NCBI GenBank assembly: GCA_902530635.1
Contig: CACABC010000004.1
Location: forward strand, 34,648 to 98,647
Length of the DNA: 64,000 bases
From: an uncultured Pelagibacteraceae bacterium
GTDB taxonomy: Bacteria; Pseudomonadota; Alphaproteobacteria; Pelagibacterales; Pelagibacteraceae
Direction: 5' to 3'
A program made the translations under genes and the position numbers. Below, piece after piece: positions 35,318-43,349 of this stretch (positions within the stretch are counted from its first letter, which is position 1; each line of letters opens with the position of its first letter). The notes under the pieces were generated by a model. It was given only the letters and a program-made list of their open reading frames with translations, searched no databases and was not told where the DNA came from.

Positions 35318-36838
35318 ATGAGTTTAGATATTCTATTTGTACACACAAACGCCTCTAAAAAAATTTATCAAGATTTAAGTAAAGACCATTCAGCTTTTGA
35401 ACCACCTATTTGGGCTGGAATGTTAGCAAATCATTGTAGAAATAAAAAATTTAAAGTTGAGATTCTTGATTGTGAAGTAAATGGACTTGATTTTATAAAA
35501 AGTGCACAGGAAATTAGTGAAGCAAAACCCAAAATAGCTTGTTTTGTAGTTTATGGTCAGCAACCTTCGGCATCTTCACAAAATATGGAAGGAGCCACCA
35601 TTACATCAAAAGAACTTAAAAAAATTAATAAAAATATAAAGATATTATTTGTTGGTGGACATATTGCTGCTTTACCGAAAGAAACTCTAAAAGATGAAGA
35701 AAGCATAGATTTTGTTGCTTTGAACGAAGGTGTTTATGCAATTTCTAATTTGTTAAAAGTAGAAAATTTAAATGACGAAACTTATCTTAAGAAAGTTAAG
35801 GGTATTGGTTTTAGAAATAAGGAAAACCAAATTTTTATTAATGAACCTCAGTCGATTGTTCCAAAAAATCTTTTAGAGCAGGACCTTCCAGGTATTGCAT
35901 GGGATTTGTTACCCAATTTATCAAAATATAGAACGGCTGGGTGGCATTCCTGGTCAAATAATTCTGAAAAACAACCCTTTGCAGCTCTATATACAAGTTT
36001 AGGATGTCCGTACAAATGTTCTTTCTGCATGATAAACATTATTAATAGAATGAATCATGCTGACAACATCTCCTCACAAGACTCTAATATGTTTAGATGG
36101 TGGTCACCTGAATTTATAATTAAGCAGTTTGATCATATTGCAAAATTGGGTATCAAAAATGTTAAAATTGCAGACGAACTTTTTGTACTAAATCCAAATC
36201 ATTTTTTAAAAATTTGTGATCTTTTAATAGAGAGAAATTATGGGTTTAATATTTGGGCATACTCTCGAATTGATACTTGCAAACCTCAATTTTTAGAAAA
36301 ACTCAAAAAAGCTGGAGTTAATTGGTTGGGACTTGGGATTGAAAATCCAGACACTGTTTTGAGGAAAGAGGTTCACAAAGACTCTTATAAGGAAGTGAAA
36401 ATAATTGATGTCATAAACAGTATAAGAGATTCTGGAATTAATGTTGCCGCAAACTATATTTTTGGATTGCCTGAAGATACTGAAGAAAGTTTAAAGTTCA
36501 CATATTCATTTGCTGAAGAAACAAATTCAGAAATGGTTAATTTTTATTCCGCTATGGCCTATCCAGGAAGTCCTCTCTATCTAGATGCAAAAAAAAATGG
36601 AATAGAGCTACCTAAAACATATTCAGGATATAGCCAACATTCTTATGATACACAAAATTTATCTACATCAAAACTTTCAGCGGCAGAAATTCTAAAATTT
36701 AGAGATGAGGCGTGGATGAAATATCATACTAATGAAAAATATTTAAATTTAATAAATAAAAAATTTGGTTCAAAAGCAGTAGATAATATTAAAAATACTA
36801 CAAAAATTAAGTTAAAAAGAAAATTATTAGGAGATTAA
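35318..36838 (+). CDS. B12-binding domain radical SAM protein
   Basis: 506 residues from the ATG at 35318, preceded by CGGGAG; the frame is open 15 codons further upstream, overlapping the previous gene. The N-terminal cobalamin-binding-like Rossmann domain spans about 1-150 (LFVGGHIAALPKE). The radical SAM barrel has the cluster motif CPYKCSFC (CxxxCxxC, near 230) and GLGIENPD and NYIFGLPEDTEES segments. This class includes C- and P-methylases and other oxidases. Its stop is one base before the first E1-like gene, so it likely acts in the same pathway, possibly methylating or rearranging the sugar. Confidence 0.85.
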   Translation: MSLDILFVHTNASKKIYQDLSKDHSAFEPPIWAGMLANHCRNKKFKVEILDCEVNGLDFIKSAQEISEAKPKIACFVVYGQQPSASSQNMEGATITSKELKKINKNIKILFVGGHIAALPKETLKDEESIDFVALNEGVYAISNLLKVENLNDETYLKKVKGIGFRNKENQIFINEPQSIVPKNLLEQDLPGIAWDLLPNLSKYRTAGWHSWSNNSEKQPFAALYTSLGCPYKCSFCMINIINRMNHADNISSQDSNMFRWWSPEFIIKQFDHIAKLGIKNVKIADELFVLNPNHFLKICDLLIERNYGFNIWAYSRIDTCKPQFLEKLKKAGVNWLGLGIENPDTVLRKEVHKDSYKEVKIIDVINSIRDSGINVAANYIFGLPEDTEESLKFTYSFAEETNSEMVNFYSAMAYPGSPLYLDAKKNGIELPKTYSGYSQHSYDTQNLSTSKLSAAEILKFRDEAWMKYHTNEKYLNLINKKFGSKAVDNIKNTTKIKLKRKLLGD

Positions 36839-36839
36839 G

Positions 36840-37682
36840 TTGAATATTAAAGAATATAGACTCATGACATTCAAAAAAGCTTCATTATGTAGACATTTTG
36901 AAAATGAAGTATACAAAAGAGTTCAAGAGAAAAAAATTAACTTTCCAGTTTATTTGTCTGCTGGTCAAGAATATGTGCCATCATCAATTGCTCAATTAGT
37001 TCATAACAAAAAGATTAAACCAATGTTATTTGGACAGCACAGAGGGCACTCGATTTATTTATCTTTTGGTGGTGATGTAACTCAGTTAATTGATGAACTG
37101 CTAGGAATGAAGTCTGGATGTACCAGGGGCATGGGCGGCTCTCTATCGATAAGCTCAAAAAAAATTAATATGTTTGGACACGAAGGTCTTATGGGAAGCA
37201 ATGCCTGTATGGGTGTTGGTGCTTGCTTTTCTTCTTCAAAGCCTACAATAGTTTTTTTAGGAGATGCTTCTGTAGAAGAAGATTATGTTTTAGCATCATT
37301 AAGCTGGGCAGCAAAAAAAGAATTGCCAATTCTTTTTGTGGTAGAAGATAATAATTATGCAGTTTTAACCAAAAAAGAAGACAGAAGAGATTGGAAAGCC
37401 AAGGATGTAGCTAAAGCATTTAAATTAGATTCTTATGATACACAAGATAATCCAGAAAACATTTTTAAAATTTTAAAAAAAAATATTTTTAAAAAACCTA
37501 TATTCATAAATGTTCATACAAAAAGGCTATATTGGCATGCAGGTGCTGGTGAGGACGAAAAGGTTTTTGGTGATAGATTGGGCAAAGAAATGAAATATTT
37601 AGGAAAAAGAGCTGTAGAAATCGATAATAAAATAAAAAATAGAATTAAAAAATTATGGCAACAGCGCTTAGAGAAACTATAA
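36840..37682 (+). CDS. Thiamine-diphosphate E1 alpha-like subunit, first pair
   Basis: 280 residues, TTG start. It resembles the alpha subunit of pyruvate/branched-chain 2-oxoacid dehydrogenases and acetoin dehydrogenase: LSAGQEYVPSSIAQ (40-52), GQHRGHSIYLSFGGD (65-79), MGGSLSI, GHEGLMG, and the cofactor motif GDAS...EDNN (141-172), with the metal-binding Asp and Asn kept. There is no E2 or E3 gene nearby, so a lipoyl-transferring dehydrogenase complex is unlikely; carboligation or C2 transfer to a sugar is more plausible in this setting. Overlaps the beta-like gene by 28 bases. Confidence 0.85.
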   Translation: MNIKEYRLMTFKKASLCRHFENEVYKRVQEKKINFPVYLSAGQEYVPSSIAQLVHNKKIKPMLFGQHRGHSIYLSFGGDVTQLIDELLGMKSGCTRGMGGSLSISSKKINMFGHEGLMGSNACMGVGACFSSSKPTIVFLGDASVEEDYVLASLSWAAKKELPILFVVEDNNYAVLTKKEDRRDWKAKDVAKAFKLDSYDTQDNPENIFKILKKNIFKKPIFINVHTKRLYWHAGAGEDEKVFGDRLGKEMKYLGKRAVEIDNKIKNRIKKLWQQRLEKL

Positions 37683-38587
37683 AAAATATAACTTTTAAAC
37701 ATCTTAAAAAATTTAAAGGCCAAGTTTTTGGTCAGAATTTAACAGGTGTTGGTTGGGTAGCTGGAACTTTACCTGAATTATATGAAAAAGATGGCGTTAT
37801 TGAATTGCCACTAGCAGATGTTGCAAACGGAGGTATGGTTACAGGTTCCGCATTGGTGGGAAGAAGACCTTTTTATATAATAAGATATCAGGGATATAAT
37901 TGGCTTAATTGTATTTTCATTGCTAATTACGCTTGCAAATCAAAAGAGATATGGGACAAGCCAGCACCCATGTTTATTAGAGGACTTTCAAACGAAGGAG
38001 GACTTGGTCCTGTATCCACGTCTAGTCACATTTCAATTTTTTATAAAATGCCTGGAATAAAAATTTTTTCACCAATGAGTAACAAAGAATACTTAAAAAT
38101 ATATAAAAAATTTATGCAAGAAGATGAAGTGTTTTATATTTCAGAGCATAGAAAAAGTTATGAAAATAAATTAGAATTTAAAAATACAATTAAAAAAGCC
38201 CTAGATATAATATTGATGCCAATATCGGTAACTCGTTTTGAGGCAGAAAAAGCCAAAAATCATTTAAATAAACTTGGATACAGGGTTGGAATTATTCATT
38301 TATTTGAATTAAAGCCATTTGTTCTTAAAAAAAAATGGATAAATGCCATCAAAAAATCTAAATACGGAGTTTTAATGACCGATAATGATTATGTGGATGG
38401 CATATTGAGAACTCTTGCACACAAGATAAATGAGAAGACTGATCAAACTGTAAACGTCATGGGTCTAAAGGATAAATCAGCTGGCTATACAGTTAAGACC
38501 AGTAATTTTCCACCATCGGCATTAGATATTATTAATAAAGTTAGAGTCATTATTTCTAAAAAAAGAAGAAAAAAAAAAAATGGATAA
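37655..38587 (+). CDS. Thiamine-diphosphate E1 beta-like subunit, first pair
   Basis: 310 residues. It starts MATALRETIKNI, like E1 beta subunits. The pyrimidine-binding domain (about 1-170) is followed by a transketolase C-terminal domain (about 190-300; LGYRVGIIHLFELKPF). At the place of the conserved catalytic Glu (PISE in relatives) it reads PLAD, so Asp55 would replace Glu, judged by eye. The start lies inside the previous gene (28-base overlap), supporting coupled synthesis of the two subunits. The C-terminus is a Lys/Arg run encoded by a long A tract that runs into the next gene. Confidence 0.82.
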   Translation: MATALRETIKNITFKHLKKFKGQVFGQNLTGVGWVAGTLPELYEKDGVIELPLADVANGGMVTGSALVGRRPFYIIRYQGYNWLNCIFIANYACKSKEIWDKPAPMFIRGLSNEGGLGPVSTSSHISIFYKMPGIKIFSPMSNKEYLKIYKKFMQEDEVFYISEHRKSYENKLEFKNTIKKALDIILMPISVTRFEAEKAKNHLNKLGYRVGIIHLFELKPFVLKKKWINAIKKSKYGVLMTDNDYVDGILRTLAHKINEKTDQTVNVMGLKDKSAGYTVKTSNFPPSALDIINKVRVIISKKRRKKKNG

Positions 38588-39182
38588 AAAAGAATTAATA
38601 GATTTTGAAGAGGAAATTGCCTCTCTGTTTAATAAAGGAAAAATTTTGTCACCAGTTCATCTTTATCAAGGAAATGAAGAAAAAATTATTAATATTTTTA
38701 AAAAAATCAAAAAACAAGACTGGGTTTTTTGTAGTTGGAGGTCTCATTATCAATGTCTTTTAAAAGGAGTGCCAAAAGATATAATAAAAAAAGAAATTCT
38801 TGATGGCAGATCTATATCATTGTGTTTTCCAGATTATAAAATATATTCTTCAGCTTTAGTTGGAGGTTCAATACCTATAGCAGTTGGAACCGCAATGTCT
38901 TTAAAGCTTAAAAATGAGAGAAATACTATGGTTTATTGTTTTATGGGAGAAATGACATCTGAGACAGGAATTGCTCATGAATGCATAAAGTACAGTAGAA
39001 ATTTTGATTTACCTATCCACTTTGTAATTGAGGACAATGAAAAATCAGTCTGTACTGACACAAGAAAGACTTGGATGCAAAAAAAATTAAGCTATGAGGG
39101 AGTTAACGATAAATTTGTTACCTTTTATAGCTACAAATCAAAGTGGCCACATGCTGGCGCGGGAAGTAGAGTGCAATTTTAA
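38580..39182 (+). CDS. Thiamine-diphosphate E1 alpha-like subunit, second pair
   Basis: 200 residues, shorter than the first alpha (280). It keeps the SWRSHYQCLLKG (52-63) equivalent of the first subunit's GQHRGHSIYL, ALVGGSIPIAVGTAMSLK, and the cofactor region GEM...EDNE (123-154). Compared with GD...NN, both metal-binding positions are altered (Asp to Glu, last Asn to Glu), judged by eye. It ends WPHAGAGSRVQF, matching the WHAGAGEDEKV of the first alpha and then stopping, so the tail is shortened. Overlaps the previous gene by 8 bases. Confidence 0.78.
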   Translation: MDKKELIDFEEEIASLFNKGKILSPVHLYQGNEEKIINIFKKIKKQDWVFCSWRSHYQCLLKGVPKDIIKKEILDGRSISLCFPDYKIYSSALVGGSIPIAVGTAMSLKLKNERNTMVYCFMGEMTSETGIAHECIKYSRNFDLPIHFVIEDNEKSVCTDTRKTWMQKKLSYEGVNDKFVTFYSYKSKWPHAGAGSRVQF

Positions 39183-39186
39183 CTTT

Positions 39187-39723
39187 ATGAAATATTCAGA
39201 AGAACTTACTAAAGCAATGGATTTTTTAGGAAAAGACCCTAGAACACTATTTGTTGGGCAAGCTGTTGAATATCCGGGTACTGCAATGAGTAATACATTA
39301 AAAAACATACCTAAAAAAAAACTTTACGAACTTCCTGTTGCTGAAGAGATGCAACTTGGAATTACAAATGGGCTTGCATTAAACAATTATGTTCCAGTTA
39401 GTATATTCCCTAGATGGAATTTTCTTTTGCTTGCTGCTAACCAACTAATTAATCACTTAGATAAGTTTGATGTTATGTCTCAGGGCATGTTTAAAACAAA
39501 AGTAATCATAAGAACTTCTATTGGGTCTCAAAGACCACTTCATCCTCAACATCAACACATCGGAGATTTTACTGAAGCATTTAAAAAAGTTTTAACTACA
39601 GTAGATATTATTAGGTTAGATGAAGCATCAGATATCTTCCCATCCTACAAAAAAGCACTTACAAGAGAAGACGGAAAAAGTACTATTTTAGTAGAGTATG
39701 GAGATTTTTATAACGAGAAATAA
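39187..39723 (+). CDS. Thiamine-diphosphate E1 beta-like subunit, second pair, pyrimidine domain only
   Basis: About 178 residues from the ATG at 39187, four bases after the previous stop; the frame is open upstream into that gene, but the extra residues do not look conserved. It contains VGQAVEYPGTAMSNTLK, the conserved Glu in LPVAEEMQLGITNGLAL (near 49-65) and PRWNFLLLAANQLINHLDK, so it is a pyrimidine-binding E1 beta domain. The transketolase C-terminal domain is absent. Together with the preceding gene it would make a minimal alpha/beta unit. Confidence 0.78.
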   Translation: MKYSEELTKAMDFLGKDPRTLFVGQAVEYPGTAMSNTLKNIPKKKLYELPVAEEMQLGITNGLALNNYVPVSIFPRWNFLLLAANQLINHLDKFDVMSQGMFKTKVIIRTSIGSQRPLHPQHQHIGDFTEAFKKVLTTVDIIRLDEASDIFPSYKKALTREDGKSTILVEYGDFYNEK

Positions 39724-39728
39724 AATAC

Positions 39729-40721
39729 ATGATAATTACTAAAACTCCTTATCGTATATCTTTTTTTGGTGGTGGTAGCGATTACCCTTCATGGTATAAA
39801 AAAAATGGTGGAGCAGTTTTATCAACAACAATTGATAAATATATATTTATTTCATGTCGTTTTTCTCCAGAGTATTTTAAACACAAGTACAGAATAGTTT
39901 GGAGAAAAATTGAAAACGTTCAAAGAATTAATGAGATAAATCACAGAGCTGTTAGAGAATTATTAAAATATTTAAACATCAAACATGGATTAGAGATACA
40001 CTACTATGGTGATTTACCCGCAAGAAGTGGTATGGGGTCTAGCTCTTCTTTCACAGTTGGTTTAATGAATGCTTTACACAAAATAAAGAATGTAAAATTA
40101 ACAAAATCTAAATTAGCAAATAAAAGCATATATTTTGAACAAAAAGTCATGAAAGAGGTAGTTGGGTCCCAAGATCAAACCTCAGCTTCTTTTGGAGGTT
40201 TTAATAAAATAATATTTAATAAAAACGATTCTATTAATGTTAAAAAAATTAAATCAAAAAACAATCTTCAACGATTAAACGAAAATCTAGTTTTAATTTA
40301 TACTGGGATTAATAGAACAGCACATAAAATTGCTAATCAGTACGTAAATAAGCTTACAACAGTTAAAAGAGATCATATCGAAAGAATTATAGAATATGTT
40401 GGGGAAGGTGAAAAAATATTAAATTATGGTGACATAGATGATTTTGGAAGACTTTTAAATGATGCCTGGACAGAAAAAAAGGCCCTAAGCAATTTAATAA
40501 CAAATTCGAAAATTAATGAAATATATGATTTGGCCATGAAATATGGAGCTTTGGGAGGAAAGCTTTTAGGTGCTGGAGGAGGAGGTTTTTTGTTAATGTA
40601 TATGAACAAAAATAAAAGAAAAAACTTTTTTAAAAGAAATAAAAAATTAGTTAATATTCCTTTTACTTTTACAAATTTGGGTAGTGAAATCATTTTTGAT
40701 AAATTAATAAAAAAAATATAA
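39729..40721 (+). CDS. hddA: GHMP-family sugar kinase, HddA-like (heptose 7-phosphate kinase)
   Basis: 330 residues. GHMP motif 1 PYRISFFGGGSDYPSWY (7-23), motif 2 PARSGMGSSSSFTVGLMNAL (97-116) and motif 3 KLLGAGGGGFLLMY (near 277-290). The FGGGSDYP start and overall pattern fit D-glycero-alpha-D-manno-heptose 7-phosphate kinase (HddA), which makes the 1,7-bisphosphate. The nearby HddC-GmhB fusion would carry out the next two steps. Other GHMP sugar kinases (fucokinase-like) are possible. The TAATG overlap with the following gene indicates coupling. Confidence 0.8.
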   Translation: MIITKTPYRISFFGGGSDYPSWYKKNGGAVLSTTIDKYIFISCRFSPEYFKHKYRIVWRKIENVQRINEINHRAVRELLKYLNIKHGLEIHYYGDLPARSGMGSSSSFTVGLMNALHKIKNVKLTKSKLANKSIYFEQKVMKEVVGSQDQTSASFGGFNKIIFNKNDSINVKKIKSKNNLQRLNENLVLIYTGINRTAHKIANQYVNKLTTVKRDHIERIIEYVGEGEKILNYGDIDDFGRLLNDAWTEKKALSNLITNSKINEIYDLAMKYGALGGKLLGAGGGGFLLMYMNKNKRKNFFKRNKKLVNIPFTFTNLGSEIIFDKLIKKI

Positions 40722-41902
40722 TGAAAATTAATCATCCATTAATGCATAACAATTTTTTAAATTCTGATATGAATGCGGTAAGAAAATTGATTAGAAAAAA
40801 GAATCTTATGCTTACACAATCAAAAAAAGTTTTAGAATTCGAAAAAAAATGGTCTAAATGGCTTGGTGTAAAATATAGTGTTTTTGTTAATTCAGGTTCT
40901 TCTGCAAACTTTATCAGCATGTTGATTCTTAAGAGCCTATCTCCAAAAAAAAAAGAAATTATAGTTCCAACTCTTACATGGGTTTCAGATATAAATTCAG
41001 TAATTATGAGTGGTTTTAAACCTGTTTTTGTAGATATAGACCCAAAAAATCTATCAATGAATGAAGATCAGGTCCTAAAAAAAATTAACAAAAATACCCT
41101 TGCTGTTTTTATTACACACGTTCAAGGTTTTAATGGATTATCAGAAAAGATTTTAAAAAAGATTAAAAATAAAAAAGTTATACTAATAGAGGATGTGTGC
41201 GAATCTCATGGTGCAACTTTTAAAAATAAAAAACTAGGAACTTTTGGTTTGATATCAAACTTTTCTTTTTATTATGCTCACCATATGTCTACAATCGAGG
41301 GCGGTATGGTATGCACAAACGATAAAAAGATTTATGAAAAGGCAAGAATTTTTAGATCCCATGGAATGTCACGCGAGTCTAAAAACTATACATTTGAAAA
41401 AAAAATTATAAGAAAATACCCTAAACTATCTCCACAGTTTATTTTTCTTCATCCTACATTCAACTTTAGGAACAATGAAATTGGTGCTGTAATAGGGTTA
41501 AATCAACTTAAAAGACTTAATAGAAATAATCGTATAAGAACAAAAAATTTAAAACTTTTCTTAAAATTATTGAATCCTTTAAAATATAGAACCAACTATG
41601 ATATTAAGGGAAGCTCCAATTATGCTTTTCCTGTAATTTTTCAAAATAAAAATTTTAAGTTTAGAGAAAAATTTGAGCTTACTTTAAGAAAGCACAATAT
41701 AGAATTTAGAAGAGGGAATGCAGGAGGAGGGAATCAGTTGAGACAACCTTATCTAAAACCTTATTTAAAAGGGATTAATTTAAAAAATTTTTCTGAGGTA
41801 GAGCACGTTCATTTTTTTGGATATTATATTGGTAACTATCCAAGTCTAAAAAATGAAAAAATAAAAAAAATATGCAAAATTTTAAATAAAATAAATTTAT
41901 AA
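40721..41902 (+). CDS. ColD-like PLP-dependent sugar 3-dehydratase (DegT/DnrJ family)
   Basis: 393 residues, DegT/DnrJ/EryC1/StrS fold. Family marks are NSGSSANFISM (57-67), the PLP Asp in IEDVCESHGA (near 158), and VPTLTWVSD. At the Schiff-base lysine position the sequence is FYYAHHMSTIEGG, with His188 instead of Lys. His at this place marks the 3-dehydratases (ColD, and RfbH with an iron-sulfur cluster) rather than aminotransferases. The cysteine cluster of RfbH is not seen, so it is ColD-like. It would remove the C3 hydroxyl from a 4-keto nucleotide sugar. Coupled to the kinase by a 1-base overlap. Confidence 0.8.
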   Translation: MKINHPLMHNNFLNSDMNAVRKLIRKKNLMLTQSKKVLEFEKKWSKWLGVKYSVFVNSGSSANFISMLILKSLSPKKKEIIVPTLTWVSDINSVIMSGFKPVFVDIDPKNLSMNEDQVLKKINKNTLAVFITHVQGFNGLSEKILKKIKNKKVILIEDVCESHGATFKNKKLGTFGLISNFSFYYAHHMSTIEGGMVCTNDKKIYEKARIFRSHGMSRESKNYTFEKKIIRKYPKLSPQFIFLHPTFNFRNNEIGAVIGLNQLKRLNRNNRIRTKNLKLFLKLLNPLKYRTNYDIKGSSNYAFPVIFQNKNFKFREKFELTLRKHNIEFRRGNAGGGNQLRQPYLKPYLKGINLKNFSEVEHVHFFGYYIGNYPSLKNEKIKKICKILNKINL

Positions 41903-41916
41903 AATAGAGGTGACAT

Positions 41917-42405
41917 ATGTTAAAAATAAAAGTAATTAAAAATTCTACCTTTGAAGATCATAGAGGTTTCTATTGGACAACTTGGAAAAAAGGTGTTTTT
42001 AACAAAATAAAGTTCAATCATGATAAGTTTTCTATTTCAAAAAAAAATGTTTTGAGAGGACTACACTGTGATTTTAAATCTTGGAAATTAGTAACATGTA
42101 CTTTTGGAAAAGTATTTTTTGTTGTTATTGATATGAAAAAAAAATCTAAAAATTATTTAAAACATAAATGCTGGGTATTAAACCATGAAAAGCCAACATT
42201 GATACTTGTGCCCCCACACTTTGCGAATGCTTATTTATGTTTATCAAAAAAATGTGTCTTTCATTACAAATGGCATTACAAAGGAAAATACATTGATTCG
42301 AATAAGCAAAAAAGTTATCGATGGAATGATCCGAAATTTAAAATTAAATGGCCTATAAAAAAACCAATTTTAAGTAAAAGAGACAAAACTTCTAATTTTT
42401 TATAA
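41917..42405 (+). CDS. RmlC-like sugar epimerase family protein, altered active site
   Basis: 162 residues, cupin fold related to RmlC: FEDHRGFYWTTW, NVLRGLHCDFKSWKLVT (near 46-62), KVFFVVIDMKKKSKN, and the C-terminal WNDPKFKIKWPI. In the second His motif the usual GFAHG reads HFANA, so that active-site His is Asn, although an extra His lies three residues earlier. It may epimerise only one carbon or act as an isomerase. The GAGGTGA ribosome site is good. It sits between the ColD-like gene and an SDR. Confidence 0.75.
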   Translation: MLKIKVIKNSTFEDHRGFYWTTWKKGVFNKIKFNHDKFSISKKNVLRGLHCDFKSWKLVTCTFGKVFFVVIDMKKKSKNYLKHKCWVLNHEKPTLILVPPHFANAYLCLSKKCVFHYKWHYKGKYIDSNKQKSYRWNDPKFKIKWPIKKPILSKRDKTSNFL

Positions 42406-42413
42406 AAGAAATA

Positions 42414-43349
42414 ATGAGCAAAATATTAATAACTGGGGGAGGCGGGTACGTTGGATCAATGCTTACAACTATTCTAGTTAATCTGGGCCACCATGTATCT
42501 GTCATAGATTTAATGAAATACGATAAAGGTTCATTAAATCACCTCTATTACTATAAAAATTTTAAATTAATTCAAAAAGATATTAGAGATAAAAAAATAA
42601 TGAAAAAACTAATCAGACAAAATGAATATATTATTCCATTAGCTGCGTTGGTCGGTGCTCCTTTATGTGATAAAAATAAAAAAGAAGCAGTTTCTGTTAA
42701 CTACGATTCAATAAAATCACTAGTGTCTCTAAGTACAAAAAAAAATAAAATAATTTTTTTGACAACTAACTCAGGATATGGCGTAGGCGAAAAAAATAAA
42801 TTTTGTGATGAAAATAGCCCTTTAAGACCTATTTCACTTTATGGCAGGACAAAATGTGATGCAGAAAAAGAAGTAATGAAATTTAAAAATTGTATTTGTT
42901 TTAGATTAGCAACTGTTTTTGGTTTTAGTTACCGCATGAGAACTGATTTATTAGTTAATAACTTTGTTTATAATGCAATGCAGACAAAAAGATTAATTAT
43001 TTTTGAACCTCACTTTAGGAGAAATTTTATTCATATTAGGGATGTTGTTTCTGCTATCGTTTATTCAATTAATAATTTTAAGAAATTGAGATCGAATGTT
43101 TATAATCTTGGATTATCTTCGGCAAATATAAGTAAATTAATGTTGGCGAAAAAAATTAGAAAGCAGATGAAAAATTTAAAAGTTAAAATAGTCAAAAATA
43201 AAAAGGATCCAGACAAAAGAGATTATTTTGTTAGTAATAGAAAAATTGAAAAAAAGGGTTTTAAAGCCAAAATTTTACTTGAAACAGGTATAGATGAATT
43301 AATGACTTTATTCGAAGTTGATAATAAAAAAATAATTAATAACTATTAG
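42414..43349 (+). CDS. NAD-dependent epimerase/dehydratase family protein (SDR), first
   Basis: 311 residues, extended SDR. TGGGGYVGSMLTTIL (7-21) is the NAD motif. TTNSGYGVGE replaces the TDE of 4,6-dehydratases, and the active site is LYGRTKCDAE (Tyr-x-x-x-Lys, near 142-146), with FRRNFIHIRDV near 199. The TNSGYG pattern suggests an epimerase or reductase rather than a 4,6-dehydratase. It probably acts on the same nucleotide sugar as the ColD-like and RmlC-like proteins. Its 3' end overlaps the convergent HddC-GmhB gene by 14 bases. Confidence 0.8.
   Translation: MSKILITGGGGYVGSMLTTILVNLGHHVSVIDLMKYDKGSLNHLYYYKNFKLIQKDIRDKKIMKKLIRQNEYIIPLAALVGAPLCDKNKKEAVSVNYDSIKSLVSLSTKKNKIIFLTTNSGYGVGEKNKFCDENSPLRPISLYGRTKCDAEKEVMKFKNCICFRLATVFGFSYRMRTDLLVNNFVYNAMQTKRLIIFEPHFRRNFIHIRDVVSAIVYSINNFKKLRSNVYNLGLSSANISKLMLAKKIRKQMKNLKVKIVKNKKDPDKRDYFVSNRKIEKKGFKAKILLETGIDELMTLFEVDNKKIINNY

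Noticed and set aside
39187..39723. Second E1 beta-like gene as a pseudogene because it is short
   Set aside because: The pyrimidine-binding domain is complete with its conserved Glu, the frame is open, and the spacing to the neighbours is operon-like.
40721..41902. Aminotransferase call for the DegT-fold protein
   Set aside because: His replaces the PLP lysine at residue 188, which favours a ColD-type dehydratase.
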